From HyVt-443 sp964544655 (GTDB taxonomy: Bacteria; Pseudomonadota; Gammaproteobacteria; Chromatiales; Chromatiaceae), in NCBI GenBank assembly GCA_964544655.1, contig CAZJCM010000023.1:1-48417 (forward strand): 48,417 nt of DNA, in the 5' to 3' direction. Positions 25,777-34,779 of the stretch are shown piece by piece. Every line of letters starts with the position of its first letter. Within the stretch, counting starts at the first letter, position 1. Below the pieces are notes generated by a model. That model did no database searches and was not told the DNA's origin. It was given only the letters and a program-made list of their open reading frames with translations. Both the position numbers and the translations under genes were made by a program.

Positions 25777-26763
25777 TCATGCCCGCTGCAGAGGAAATGC
25801 CAGCACCTCATCGATATGGCTGGCGCCGGTGAGCCGCATCAGCAGCCGGTCGATCCCCAGGGCCACCCCGGAACAGTCTGGCAGACCCGCTTCGAGGGCC
25901 GCCAATAGCCGTTGATCCATGGGCGGTCCCGGACGCCCCTCCTGCTGCCGCTGCGCCACCTCGGCCTGAAAGCGTCGCCGCTGCTCCCGGGCATCGGCCA
26001 GCTCATGAAACCCGTTGGCCAGTTCCAGACCGTCCAGATAGAGCTCGAAGCGCTCTGCCACCGGGGGTTCCCCCGGACGAATCCGCGCCAGCGCCGCCTG
26101 ACTGGCGGGATAGTCATGGATGAAACAGAGCCCTGCCGGGAGCTTGGGTTCGATACAGTGGGTCATCAGCAGGTCGAGCCAGCCATCCCGCGGCAACATC
26201 AGGGCCTCCACACCAGGAATACCCTGCACCCTGGCAATATCCGCCAAGTGGTCTGCAGTGGCAGTGTGTGGATCGACTGCCAGATGGTGCTGAAACAGCT
26301 GTGCATAGCTGAAGCGCCGTTCGGCCAGATCTCCGCTGAACAGGGTCTGCAACAGAGCGGCGACCTCGTCCATCAGACGATGACAATCGAATCCAGGACG
26401 ATACCATTCGAGCAGGGTAAATTCCGGATTATGGAAACGTCCCGCCTCACCATCCCGGAATACCCGGCAGATCTGGTAGATCGGCCCGCTGCCGGCAGCC
26501 AACAACCGCTTCATGGGGAATTCGGGGGATGTATGCAGATACAGCCGCTTCCCCCCAGGGGCCAAGGGTCCGGTGTACAGGGTGGAAAGGGTATCGATAG
26601 CCGGATCAGTGGTCCCGGCAGCGGAACAGACGGGGGTTTCCACCTCCAGTACGTCCCGCTGCTGAAAGAACGCCCGGATCCCGGCGAAGAGCCGGGCACG
26701 GGCACGCAATCGATCCGGGCTGGCCGCAGGCTGCCACGCCGGCTCAGCTGACTCCGGGTTCAC
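25777..26763 (-). CDS. epmA: EF-P--(R)-beta-lysine ligase EpmA
   Basis: This 328-residue lysyl-tRNA-synthetase-like enzyme without the anticodon-binding domain attaches (R)-beta-lysine to K34 of EF-P. Class II synthetase motifs are visible: LEVETPVCSAAGTTDPAID, YLHTSPEFPMKRLLAAG, ICRVFRDGEAGRFHNPEFTLLEWYR, ELANGFHEL and GVALGIDRLLM. The start codon is GTG at 26763, overlapping the efp stop as GTGA, so the two genes are translationally coupled. Confidence 0.95.
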   Translation of the reverse strand: MNPESAEPAWQPAASPDRLRARARLFAGIRAFFQQRDVLEVETPVCSAAGTTDPAIDTLSTLYTGPLAPGGKRLYLHTSPEFPMKRLLAAGSGPIYQICRVFRDGEAGRFHNPEFTLLEWYRPGFDCHRLMDEVAALLQTLFSGDLAERRFSYAQLFQHHLAVDPHTATADHLADIARVQGIPGVEALMLPRDGWLDLLMTHCIEPKLPAGLCFIHDYPASQAALARIRPGEPPVAERFELYLDGLELANGFHELADAREQRRRFQAEVAQRQQEGRPGPPMDQRLLAALEAGLPDCSGVALGIDRLLMRLTGASHIDEVLAFPLQRA

Positions 26764-27332
26764 TCTTCCTTGGCGCGGGAGACGTACTCACCGGTACGGG
26801 TATCCACCTTGATCGCCTCACCGGTCTGTACGAACAGGGGCACACGCACCACCGCCCCCGTCTCCAGCGTGGCCGGCTTGCCGCCACCACCCGAGGTATC
26901 CCCCTTCAGTCCCGGGTCGGTTTCGGTTATTGTCAGCACCACAAAATTGGGCGGCTCCACGATCAGTGGGTTTCCATTCCACAAGGTCACGGTGCACATA
27001 TCCTGATCTTTCAGCCACTTATGGCTATCGCCAACCGCCTTTGCATCGGCACTGTACTGTTCAAAACTCTCAGGATCCATAAAATGCCAGAATTCGCCAT
27101 CGTTATAGAGGTACTGCAGCTCCACTTCCATGACATCAGCGGCTTCCACCGATTCCCCTGACTTGAAGGTGCGCTCTATGACACGCCCGGTCTTCAGATT
27201 GCGAATCTTGACCCGATTGAAGGCCTGACCTTTTCCGGGCTTGACGAACTCATTCTCGATGATCGAGCAGGGATCGCCATCGAGCATGATCTTCAGGCCA
27301 CCCTTGAACTCATTGGTGCTGTAACTTGCCAT
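26760..27332 (-). CDS. efp: Elongation factor P
   Basis: This 190-residue factor rescues ribosomes stalled at polyproline. I choose the ATG at 27332 (MASYSTNEFKGGLKIML) because GAGGAAGAG precedes it and the family starts there. The frame is open 35 codons further upstream, overlapping epmB. The modification site is K34 in EFVKPGKGQAF. Domains II and III follow with YLYNDGEFWHFMD. The presence of epmA and epmB fits beta-lysylation of this lysine. Confidence 0.97.
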   Translation of the reverse strand: MASYSTNEFKGGLKIMLDGDPCSIIENEFVKPGKGQAFNRVKIRNLKTGRVIERTFKSGESVEAADVMEVELQYLYNDGEFWHFMDPESFEQYSADAKAVGDSHKWLKDQDMCTVTLWNGNPLIVEPPNFVVLTITETDPGLKGDTSGGGGKPATLETGAVVRVPLFVQTGEAIKVDTRTGEYVSRAKEE

Positions 27333-27366
27333 CTCTTCCTCAACGAAATACCGACTGGAAACGCAC

Positions 27367-28371
27367 ATGATACCGCGAACCGATGCCGCATGGCAGACTC
27401 CTGACTGGCAACAGGCACTGTCCCGGGCCTTTCGCACCCCGGAAGCCCTATACGACTACCTGGGGATCGATCGTGCAACACTGCCCCAGGCCCATGCCGC
27501 ATCGCGCCAGTTTGAACTGCGTGTTCCCCGTGAATACGCAGCCTTGATGGAAAGAGGTAATCCGCAGGACCCGCTGCTGCGCCAGGTCTTGCCCAGCGCC
27601 GAGGAGTTGATTCATCGGGCAGGCTTCAGCGCTGACCCGGTTGGTGACCATGCGGCAACCGCAGGCCAAGGCATCCTGCATAAATATCATGGCCGCATCC
27701 TGCTGATCACCACAGGAGCCTGCGCCATCAACTGCCGCTACTGCTTCCGGCGACACTATCCATACAACGAGGCAACGGCATATGAAAACGAATGGGAAAA
27801 CGTCAGCCGTTATCTGCTGGCCCACCCGGATATCAACGAAGTCATTCTCAGCGGTGGCGACCCATTATCATTGAGCGATCAAAAACTGGATCGGTTGCTG
27901 CGGCAACTGGAGCAGATCCCGCACCTGCAGCGCCTGCGTATCCACAGCAGGTTGCCGGTGGTCCTGCCGCAGCGTATCACCCATGAATTCACCAAACTGC
28001 TCGAAGCCAGCAGATTGAAGTCGATTCTGGTGCTACACGCCAACCATAGTCGGGAAATCACCCCCGATCTGCAGCAGGCACTGGCTCCTTTGCAACAGAA
28101 TGGGACGGCGCTGCTGAATCAGTCGGTGCTGCTGCACGGCGTCAACGACAGCGTGGATGAACTGGCGCGCCTCAGTGAAGCGCTCTTTTCCGCCGCTGTC
28201 CTGCCCTACTACCTGCACAGGTTGGACCCGGTCCAGGGGGCAGCCCACTTTCAGGTCAGCGACGAAAAGGCGAGCCTGCTGATGCAGCGGTTACGCACCA
28301 TGCTGCCAGGGTATCTGGTCCCCAGGTTGGTGTGTGAAATACCGGGACAGAAGGCAAAATCCCCCCTGTAA
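27367..28371 (+). CDS. epmB: EF-P beta-lysylation protein EpmB (lysine 2,3-aminomutase type)
   Basis: This 334-residue radical-SAM, PLP-dependent enzyme converts L-alpha-lysine to beta-lysine for EF-P. The iron-sulfur motif CAINCRYCFRRHYPY has the CxxxCxxC spacing. GGDPLSLSDQKLDRLL, RIHSRLPVVLPQRIT and a C-terminal YYLHRLDPVQGAAHF complete the family pattern. It is divergent from efp with only 34 bases between start codons, so each promoter must overlap the other gene. Confidence 0.95.
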   Translation: MIPRTDAAWQTPDWQQALSRAFRTPEALYDYLGIDRATLPQAHAASRQFELRVPREYAALMERGNPQDPLLRQVLPSAEELIHRAGFSADPVGDHAATAGQGILHKYHGRILLITTGACAINCRYCFRRHYPYNEATAYENEWENVSRYLLAHPDINEVILSGGDPLSLSDQKLDRLLRQLEQIPHLQRLRIHSRLPVVLPQRITHEFTKLLEASRLKSILVLHANHSREITPDLQQALAPLQQNGTALLNQSVLLHGVNDSVDELARLSEALFSAAVLPYYLHRLDPVQGAAHFQVSDEKASLLMQRLRTMLPGYLVPRLVCEIPGQKAKSPL

Positions 28372-28535
28372 CCGAAGATGCAGTCACTCATCCCAAAAAT
28401 TGAAAAAACCCTTACCATCCAGCACCTGCTATAGTAGCATCACTCTTTGCAAATTCAATCTGTTGGCAGCACTTTCGCTTGATCGAGATGATGCTCCATC
28501 TACCAGCCAGGTCAGACACTGCATAACGTTGTTCT

Positions 28536-30362
28536 ATGGAGAGACTACGCACACTAGGGCTGCAACTGCCCGAACGCACCTCTTTGCCGGATGGCTCCTT
28601 CCTCGCCAACCCGAGAGAGGTCGAGGCATGGATCTCCGGCTTGCCGATGGCAAATATCGGCGAAACCTCACGCCAGATCTTCAAGATGATCGTCGAGTTC
28701 AATCGACTCGAGATCCCAAATACATCACGTATAAAGATTGCGGAACTGTTGCGCAGACCGATTCGGTACCTATCGGATAACCTGCGAAAATATTATTTCG
28801 ACACGGCCTTCCCCCTCTCAGCGAAAAGCCACAAGACGGCAGTACTCAATCGCGAGCTGTATATCGAGCTGGCCATCACATACAAGATTTTCATCGAAGA
28901 AACGCTTTCCGGAGAAATCCAGAAATTCGACAACAAGTTTCTGGTCATTGCCATCCACCGTGCGTTGAACAGTCTCTCTCTGGTTTTGTATCAGTCGGTA
29001 CTCTTCTATGACCCATATCCCCGTAACATATGGCGGGAGATTCATCGACTATATGGCTATGCCGAGAAAAACAAGGTCCATCAACTGCAGATCAAAGGGG
29101 ATGAAGCGGACAACCTGAGCACCAGCACTATCGAGGATCTCTATCAACGTATCCTGCTGTTTGCCATCAGCTCTCCGTATCGTCTGCGGCAGCCGGATAT
29201 CGAGCGGGTTTATTCCCAGCTTCCCGCCTGGAGCAAACAGGTCTCGATCACCACACCTGGGCAGAAGAATCATTCGGAAACCCTGTTCATCGCCCGTCTC
29301 GACGAGGATGCGCCCCCCACGCACATCAAGCTCCAATCTACCCCGTTGGACAAGAGCTGCCGGCAGATTGACACTGGCAGTCTGGTTGCACTACTTCAGA
29401 ACGTCCTCGAATCGATCCCCTCCGAGCAGAGCCGATCGGAGCAACTCACCAGCGAAGATCTGATCTCCCGCAATCTGTTACAAAAGCTGATTACCACATT
29501 CAGTACCGCACAAGAACGGAAGTTCGTCCGCACCCACCTCAACTTCGAACTACGCACAGCCAGCGGCCTGACGGCCATTCACAGCTTGTTGCCATCACCG
29601 GAAAAAAAGCAGCCTGATGCCGGCACGGCGCAGGAGACACCAGCTCCCGAACTCGACCAGTTGCTCGATGAGGTGGGACTGCGCATCAACAGCCCCCGGC
29701 CTTTCACACTGACAGAGCAGTCAGAAGCGACTCTCGGCATGCTGGACGACCCCCAAGAAGAGTCCATCATAATGACAGTGCCGGTGGATGACAGTGGCGA
29801 CCTGCGCCCCTACTGGACCAATGCAGCGGGGGAAAAAACAGCGGCGCCATTTGCCTGCAAAACCGATAACGAAAGTGCGGGTGGCTTTTGCATCCTGTGG
29901 CATGGCAGCAACGCGCCAAAAATCAAGATTGGAGAGATCATAGGCATACTATCGGCCACTCAGGACGAGGAGTTTGCCATTGGCATCAGCCGCTGGTTGA
30001 GGAGTATCCCCGGGAGGGGGCTTCAGGTGGGTATGGAGATGGTTGCACAGAAGTCCAGGGCCGTACTTGGAAGAGCTGTCGGCAGCAACCAGTTTCCGAA
30101 CACAGAGCAGAAATGCCTTCTGCTCTACAAGGCAAATGCCTCATCGGACATGGCTGAAAAAATCATAACTCCACCCCTGGCTTTCAGGGTTGGTGATCGG
30201 TTGCAACTGAATGACCGACCCCAGGGGAGAGAACTTCGCCTCACTGCGCTGGTGGAATCCACCGGTGCATTTGCCCTGTTTGATTGCATCAGCGTCAATC
30301 GCCCGCAACAAAATGAGGTTGATAACAGCCATGAATCCGACTCCATATGGCCAAGCATTTAA
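28536..30362 (+). CDS. Hypothetical protein with PilZ-like C-terminal domain
   Basis: This is a 608-residue cytoplasmic protein. The N-terminal 240 residues are helical and begin with a conserved-looking block (PREVEAWISGLPMANIGETS, FNRLEIPNTSRIKIAELLRRPI). A variable proline/glutamate linker spans about 350-400. The C-terminal 200 residues are beta-rich and contain NESAGGFCILWHG, which fits the (D/N)xSxxG part of the PilZ cyclic-di-GMP motif, but I see no RxxxR ahead of it. The next gene is FimX-like, so a role in cyclic-di-GMP signalling, perhaps with type IV pili, is an inference from both. The ribosome site is weak. Confidence 0.6.
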   Translation: MERLRTLGLQLPERTSLPDGSFLANPREVEAWISGLPMANIGETSRQIFKMIVEFNRLEIPNTSRIKIAELLRRPIRYLSDNLRKYYFDTAFPLSAKSHKTAVLNRELYIELAITYKIFIEETLSGEIQKFDNKFLVIAIHRALNSLSLVLYQSVLFYDPYPRNIWREIHRLYGYAEKNKVHQLQIKGDEADNLSTSTIEDLYQRILLFAISSPYRLRQPDIERVYSQLPAWSKQVSITTPGQKNHSETLFIARLDEDAPPTHIKLQSTPLDKSCRQIDTGSLVALLQNVLESIPSEQSRSEQLTSEDLISRNLLQKLITTFSTAQERKFVRTHLNFELRTASGLTAIHSLLPSPEKKQPDAGTAQETPAPELDQLLDEVGLRINSPRPFTLTEQSEATLGMLDDPQEESIIMTVPVDDSGDLRPYWTNAAGEKTAAPFACKTDNESAGGFCILWHGSNAPKIKIGEIIGILSATQDEEFAIGISRWLRSIPGRGLQVGMEMVAQKSRAVLGRAVGSNQFPNTEQKCLLLYKANASSDMAEKIITPPLAFRVGDRLQLNDRPQGRELRLTALVESTGAFALFDCISVNRPQQNEVDNSHESDSIWPSI

Positions 30363-30434
30363 ACCCAGTGACATGACTTCGAGAACTAAATCCTTTAACT
30401 CAATGGCTGTAACTGGGAACCTCTGGATCTGGCT

Positions 30435-32501
30435 ATGAAAACAATTAACAGCGCAATCGATCTACTGATTATCGAACGGTCGAGAAATGTAGCCGAAGAA
30501 TACATCAGCACGTTACGTAACGCCGGCATCGCCGTACATCCAACCTTTGCCAACAATGAAGTCGATATCCTCAATACCCTGAACAGACCAGAACTGGATC
30601 TCATCCTATGCTCGGCAGACGGCCCGGTAACCGAATTTGAATCCACCATCAAGCTCTGTCGATCGACTGCGCCAATGGTGCCTTTCATCGTCATATACCG
30701 CGATCAGGATCCCGACGTTCTTTTGCAGGCTTTACGTGACGGCGCACGTGATGTGGTATCGAAAGATGATCCTGAGCACCTGCAATTAGTGGTCACCAGG
30801 GAATTTGAAAATTTTCTGATCCGCAAGGAACTGGATGCCACCAAAACCAAGCTGCAGGAATCAGAAGCACGTTGCACAATGCTGATCGAGCATTCCAGGG
30901 ATGCGATTGCATACATCCACGATGGCATGCACGTCAAGGCCAATCCTGTATACCTGGAAATGTTTGGATATATGGACCTGGAAGAAATAGAAGGCCTGCC
31001 GATCCTCGACATGATCGCACCGGGCAGCATCGATCAATTCAAGGAATATCTACGCTCTGATGCAATGCAGGAAGGCAGCATAGAGATCCAATGTCAAAAC
31101 AGCGATGGAAAGATATTCGATGCGACATTGGAGTTCTCTCCTGCCACCATCGAGGGAGAGTCCTGCACACAAATCATCATCCGGGGATCATCGAAAGATC
31201 AAGAGTTGGAAGAAAAGCTGAGGCAGCTTATCAGTCACGACCCACAGACAGGACTGGCCAACCAGTATTTTTTCATGGAGCGGTTGGAAGCGGAGATCAA
31301 CGAGACGAACAAGGACCTCTCGCTGCTCTATATCAGCATCGACAATTTTCAGCAGATTCGCTCATCTTCGGGTCTTGGTGCAAGTGGCAGTCTACTGGTA
31401 GAGTTTGCCAGACTTTTAGATCAGATCAAGGCAGACGATACACTGCTGGCACACTTCGGTGACCATTCGTTCACGCTGCTGACGAAGCAAACGAGTGAAG
31501 ATGCAGCAGCACTGGCAGCAACGATTCATCAGGCAGTGGCTGACCACTTGTTCATGCTTGCAAGCGAGGTGGTGGAGGTCACTTGCAGTATCGGCATTGC
31601 GCAATTGGACGATGCCGTGCAAAACAGCCAGGAATTCATCAACTCCGCTTATCTTGCCTGCGAATCCAGCCAAAGCGAAGGAGGTAATGGCACGACCGTA
31701 TTCAGCCATGAAAAAATGCCCACCAGTTTCGGTGACGACATGAACGAAAGCCGGATGAGCGAACTGATCCGGAAAGCACTGGCAAACGATCGCTTCAAAC
31801 TGGTATTTCAGCCTGTGGTGAGCCTGGCGGGAGAAAGCAGGGAATTCTATTCAGTACTCACCCGCCTGATAGACGACAATAACGAAGAAATCCTTCCTTA
31901 CCATTTCATAAAAAATGCCGAACATGCTGGACAGATGGCCGAGGTCGATCGCTGGATCATTGGGCACGCCATCAATGAATTGGTAACACTGCGCGCAGAA
32001 GGCAGAAGGGTGATCTTCTTCATCTCCCTCTCAGCATCCGCACTCGCTGATGAAAACCTCCTGTTGTGGATATGTGATTGCCTCAGAGACAACAATGCCA
32101 AAGGCGCCTGGGTAACGTTCCAGATCACGGAGGCGGATCTTCGGCAGCATATACAGCAGGCGAAGAAACTGATCGAAGGCCTGAGCAAGATAAAATGCCA
32201 GATAGCGATCGATCATTATGGAGTTTCGAAGAATTCGGAGATGCTACTCAAACATCTGCCAATCAATTACGTCCGTTTTGACCCATCACTGATCGATAAC
32301 CTGGCACAAAGTCAGGAAAAACAAGAAACGCTGACAGCGCTCAACAAACAGGCTCATGAAAATGGCTGCAAGACCATCGTCATGGGCGTAGAGGATGCCA
32401 ACAGCCTGGCAATGCTATGGACCGTGGGCGTCGATTACATTCAAGGATATTTTCTCCAGGAACCAACGGAGAATATCGCATACGATTTCAGCAATTCTTG
32501 A
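30435..32501 (+). CDS. FimX-like REC-PAS-GGDEF-EAL protein, catalytically degenerate
   Basis: This 688-residue cytoplasmic protein has a receiver-like domain (about 1-130), PAS (about 145-265), a GGDEF domain (about 270-430) with the site changed to FGDHSF, and an EAL domain (about 440-688). In EAL the motif EAL reads SVL, NLS reads SLS, DDFG reads DHYG and the lysine of KxD is arginine, so phosphodiesterase activity is unlikely. QPVVSL, TRL and QGYFLQEP remain, as in proteins that bind cyclic-di-GMP without cutting it. P. aeruginosa FimX, which controls type IV pili, has the same layout. It follows the PilZ-like gene after 72 bases. Confidence 0.8.
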   Translation: MKTINSAIDLLIIERSRNVAEEYISTLRNAGIAVHPTFANNEVDILNTLNRPELDLILCSADGPVTEFESTIKLCRSTAPMVPFIVIYRDQDPDVLLQALRDGARDVVSKDDPEHLQLVVTREFENFLIRKELDATKTKLQESEARCTMLIEHSRDAIAYIHDGMHVKANPVYLEMFGYMDLEEIEGLPILDMIAPGSIDQFKEYLRSDAMQEGSIEIQCQNSDGKIFDATLEFSPATIEGESCTQIIIRGSSKDQELEEKLRQLISHDPQTGLANQYFFMERLEAEINETNKDLSLLYISIDNFQQIRSSSGLGASGSLLVEFARLLDQIKADDTLLAHFGDHSFTLLTKQTSEDAAALAATIHQAVADHLFMLASEVVEVTCSIGIAQLDDAVQNSQEFINSAYLACESSQSEGGNGTTVFSHEKMPTSFGDDMNESRMSELIRKALANDRFKLVFQPVVSLAGESREFYSVLTRLIDDNNEEILPYHFIKNAEHAGQMAEVDRWIIGHAINELVTLRAEGRRVIFFISLSASALADENLLLWICDCLRDNNAKGAWVTFQITEADLRQHIQQAKKLIEGLSKIKCQIAIDHYGVSKNSEMLLKHLPINYVRFDPSLIDNLAQSQEKQETLTALNKQAHENGCKTIVMGVEDANSLAMLWTVGVDYIQGYFLQEPTENIAYDFSNS

Positions 32502-32532
32502 GAACCACTGATTAGGCGTAATCCAGGCAATT

Positions 32533-33042
32533 TTACCAGGGCATGAATGAGTTCATGAGTGACATCGGGCGGGATACGTTACGATTCATGATCGCCATGT
32601 CTGTTTGCATGCTATGGGTAGTGAAGGTAATGGACTTGATCGCCCGATCCATCGAGGTCATGGATTTGTCCATGGAGTCGATACTCGTCAACATCGGCTC
32701 CAACGTGCTTATTTTCTGATTGATCTCACTCATGTTGGCGGACATCGCGCGGATATTCGCAGTCAGGTGATTCATATTGTCCGATACCGCCTGAAAATTA
32801 CTCGACATGACGGTCAGGTTTGAATCGACGGTTGCGGCGAGAAAATGAACGTCACGGGCAAGACTGTAAATCAGAAAAAAACCGTATCCGGCCAGGATGA
32901 TAAACCCGAACAGCGACGGATATACGATCAACTCCCAACGGCGGGCACTGGTTTCGAAGGCCTCCGACAAGCGATCGAATGAGACCTCCACCCTATCCTG
33001 CTGCCCTGAATCACGTTCTTTTGATGAAGAGTTTTCTCCCAT
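32533..33042 (-). CDS. Membrane-anchored coiled-coil protein, unknown function
   Basis: This is a 169-residue protein. I choose the ATG at 33042 because AGGTG lies close upstream. A GTG two codons earlier is possible. A hydrophilic N-terminus is followed by one membrane helix (about 42-62, LIVYPSLFGFIILAGYGFFL) and then a long helical region rich in N, M, S and T with heptad spacing (VSDNMNHLTANIRAMSANMSEIN, MDKSMTSMDRAIKSI). It resembles the signalling helices of chemoreceptors without the receptor parts. It is last in the minus-strand series from 43345 and convergent with the FimX-like gene. Confidence 0.65.
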   Translation of the reverse strand: MGENSSSKERDSGQQDRVEVSFDRLSEAFETSARRWELIVYPSLFGFIILAGYGFFLIYSLARDVHFLAATVDSNLTVMSSNFQAVSDNMNHLTANIRAMSANMSEINQKISTLEPMLTSIDSMDKSMTSMDRAIKSITFTTHSMQTDMAIMNRNVSRPMSLMNSFMPW

Positions 33043-33278
33043 ACGCACCTAATCCTGGTCCACTTTTATCGATCAATATCGTTCAGGGTAGCATAAATGC
33101 TGTTGTCAGCAATCCTATGAAACCTCTGATCAATTCACGGAACAATGCGTTGTGGTTGAAATTGCCCATCTCTGCGTTGTGAATCTTGCCAATAATCCCG
33201 CTATTGACTGCGTTTCACGCCTTGATCTGGACAATTTCATTCCACAATCCGCCTGTCCCAGGATTAATCAGGGCTTCC

Positions 33279-33857
33279 TTAGAAATCGCCTTCCGCACCA
33301 CGCTTCATGATTTCAAGAATGACCTCTTTGACGTGAATCGCCTCTTTTTTCAACTCATCGGGCAGAGGCCTGCCACCATAAATCATCAGATCCATGTTGA
33401 GCGTATAGAGCCACAACTCCCCCTGCGGGCTCTCCACCATGGTGATCCGGCAAGGGAGATATGCTGAAAATGCGTCACTGTAATCAAGCATCTGCTTAGC
33501 CGTGAGGGAATTACAGAACATAAAGATTTTCACGAATCGGTAGGGCTTTCCCAGTTTGGCGGCAACATCCTTTGACAGCGGCAGTTCGCCGACATTGGAG
33601 ATATTCAGTTCATTGGCCACGAACTTCATGGTTTCTTCCACGTCATCAGCGGACAACCCTTCACTCACCTTCATTTTCCATACGGTGGCCTCAGCGCCGG
33701 AATGGGTGGCGAGTATGTTCTCTGCCAATTCCCAATAGACCCGCCCTGCCTCCGGATCGAATTGGGACAAGGCATCCTTGGATTTCACATAGACTGTTGC
33801 CCCCGCAATCACCACTATCAGGCCAATCAATGCCAACAGATTTCGTATCAAAGACAT
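33279..33857 (-). CDS. DUF302 domain protein with N-terminal anchor or signal
   Basis: This is a 192-residue protein. The ATG at 33857 is set by GGAGGAGAA seven bases upstream, and an earlier in-frame start lacks one. MSLIRNLLALIGLIVVIAGATVYV is an uncleaved anchor or signal. The remainder includes KVSEGLSADDVEETMKFV and a C-terminal DUF302-like half (PYRFVKIFMFCNS, YSAYLPCRITMVESPQGELWLYTLNMD). DUF302 proteins are frequent in sulfur-oxidising bacteria, but their role is unknown. The assignment is from pattern memory. It lies 275 bases downstream of the ParA-like gene on the same strand. Confidence 0.7.
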   Translation of the reverse strand: MSLIRNLLALIGLIVVIAGATVYVKSKDALSQFDPEAGRVYWELAENILATHSGAEATVWKMKVSEGLSADDVEETMKFVANELNISNVGELPLSKDVAAKLGKPYRFVKIFMFCNSLTAKQMLDYSDAFSAYLPCRITMVESPQGELWLYTLNMDLMIYGGRPLPDELKKEAIHVKEVILEIMKRGAEGDF

Positions 33858-34132
33858 ATCGTTCTCCTCCATCTGGCAGATACCAGAAATTATTGTAGCT
33901 GCCCCCTGAATTCATCTGGGCAGGTTGTTATATAGACTGCTGTTCGATCTTGCGATGCCGGGAAGTTATCGAATCATGAAGAATTCTTCCGCGCTGATGA
34001 GAGAGCCTGCCGACTCATTTTCTCACCACATGAAATACACTATCGCCGCGTAATCGTGATATCGCGAGGGGGCATTGCACCCATCAGTCGGTTTGGCAAC
34101 GTTCGAGGGCCGATTTCTCTGCAGGTTGCCAT

Positions 34133-34765
34133 TCATGAAACATGTTGCGGATACAGCTTTGCACACAATCCAAGAAACTCTTTGCTTCCCTTCGATTTGG
34201 CGTTGAGTTCAAACACCGCCAACCCTTCACTGAATGAACGCCTGAAAATAGTACGTTGAGAAAGTCGCGGTTTGAGAAACTTGATCCCCGGCAGTGAGAC
34301 CAGCGCTGCTGCGGCTTCATCCGTTTCGCGCACCGCGTGATGGGTGTCGCCTCGATTGATAAAGCCAAAGATATCGACCTTTTTTTTCAGGTCCAGTGAA
34401 TGAACGAACTGGATGAAGCGCTGGGTGGACCAGATATCCGCTTGCGAGGGCGGTACTGGGACCACTATCCGGTCTGCCAGCAGAATCGCGTGCTTCATCA
34501 TCTCCAGATCAGCCGTTCCGATATCTATCAACACCTCATCAGCCTTATCCAGTTTGCTCGATTCCAGTATTTTCTTGCTTTTAACCGGAACGATCGGCTT
34601 GAACCCCTCTTCCTCTCTGACCTCAGCAACGTCCCTGAGTGTCGCCTGAGGATCCAGGTCGATCACAAGGAGGTTCGACTTTGCCATGGTCAGCCAGACA
34701 GCAAGATTAAAGGTCACTGTACTCTTTCCTGACCCACCTTTCAGACTGCCGACAACCGTTATCAT
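34133..34765 (-). CDS. Orphan ParA-family ATPase
   Basis: This is a 210-residue cytoplasmic ATPase of the ParA/MinD group. The deviant Walker A is KGGSGKST (residues 9-16), with LLVIDLDPQATLRD (A' motif) and EVLIDIGTAD (Walker B). ParA proteins form nucleotide-dependent dimers that bind DNA or membrane and position a cargo. There is no ParB-like gene nearby. An AAGGAG site five bases before the ATG and a 14-base gap to the upstream FRP-repeat gene indicate one transcript with the RND/FRP genes. Confidence 0.88.
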   Translation of the reverse strand: MITVVGSLKGGSGKSTVTFNLAVWLTMAKSNLLVIDLDPQATLRDVAEVREEEGFKPIVPVKSKKILESSKLDKADEVLIDIGTADLEMMKHAILLADRIVVPVPPSQADIWSTQRFIQFVHSLDLKKKVDIFGFINRGDTHHAVRETDEAAAALVSLPGIKFLKPRLSQRTIFRRSFSEGLAVFELNAKSKGSKEFLGLCAKLYPQHVS

Positions 34766-34779
34766 GACGACTCCTTTTT

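Noticed and set aside
32533..33042. Methyl-accepting chemotaxis protein
   Set aside because: The coiled-coil region looks receptor-like, but the conserved signalling hairpin is absent and the protein is only 169 residues.
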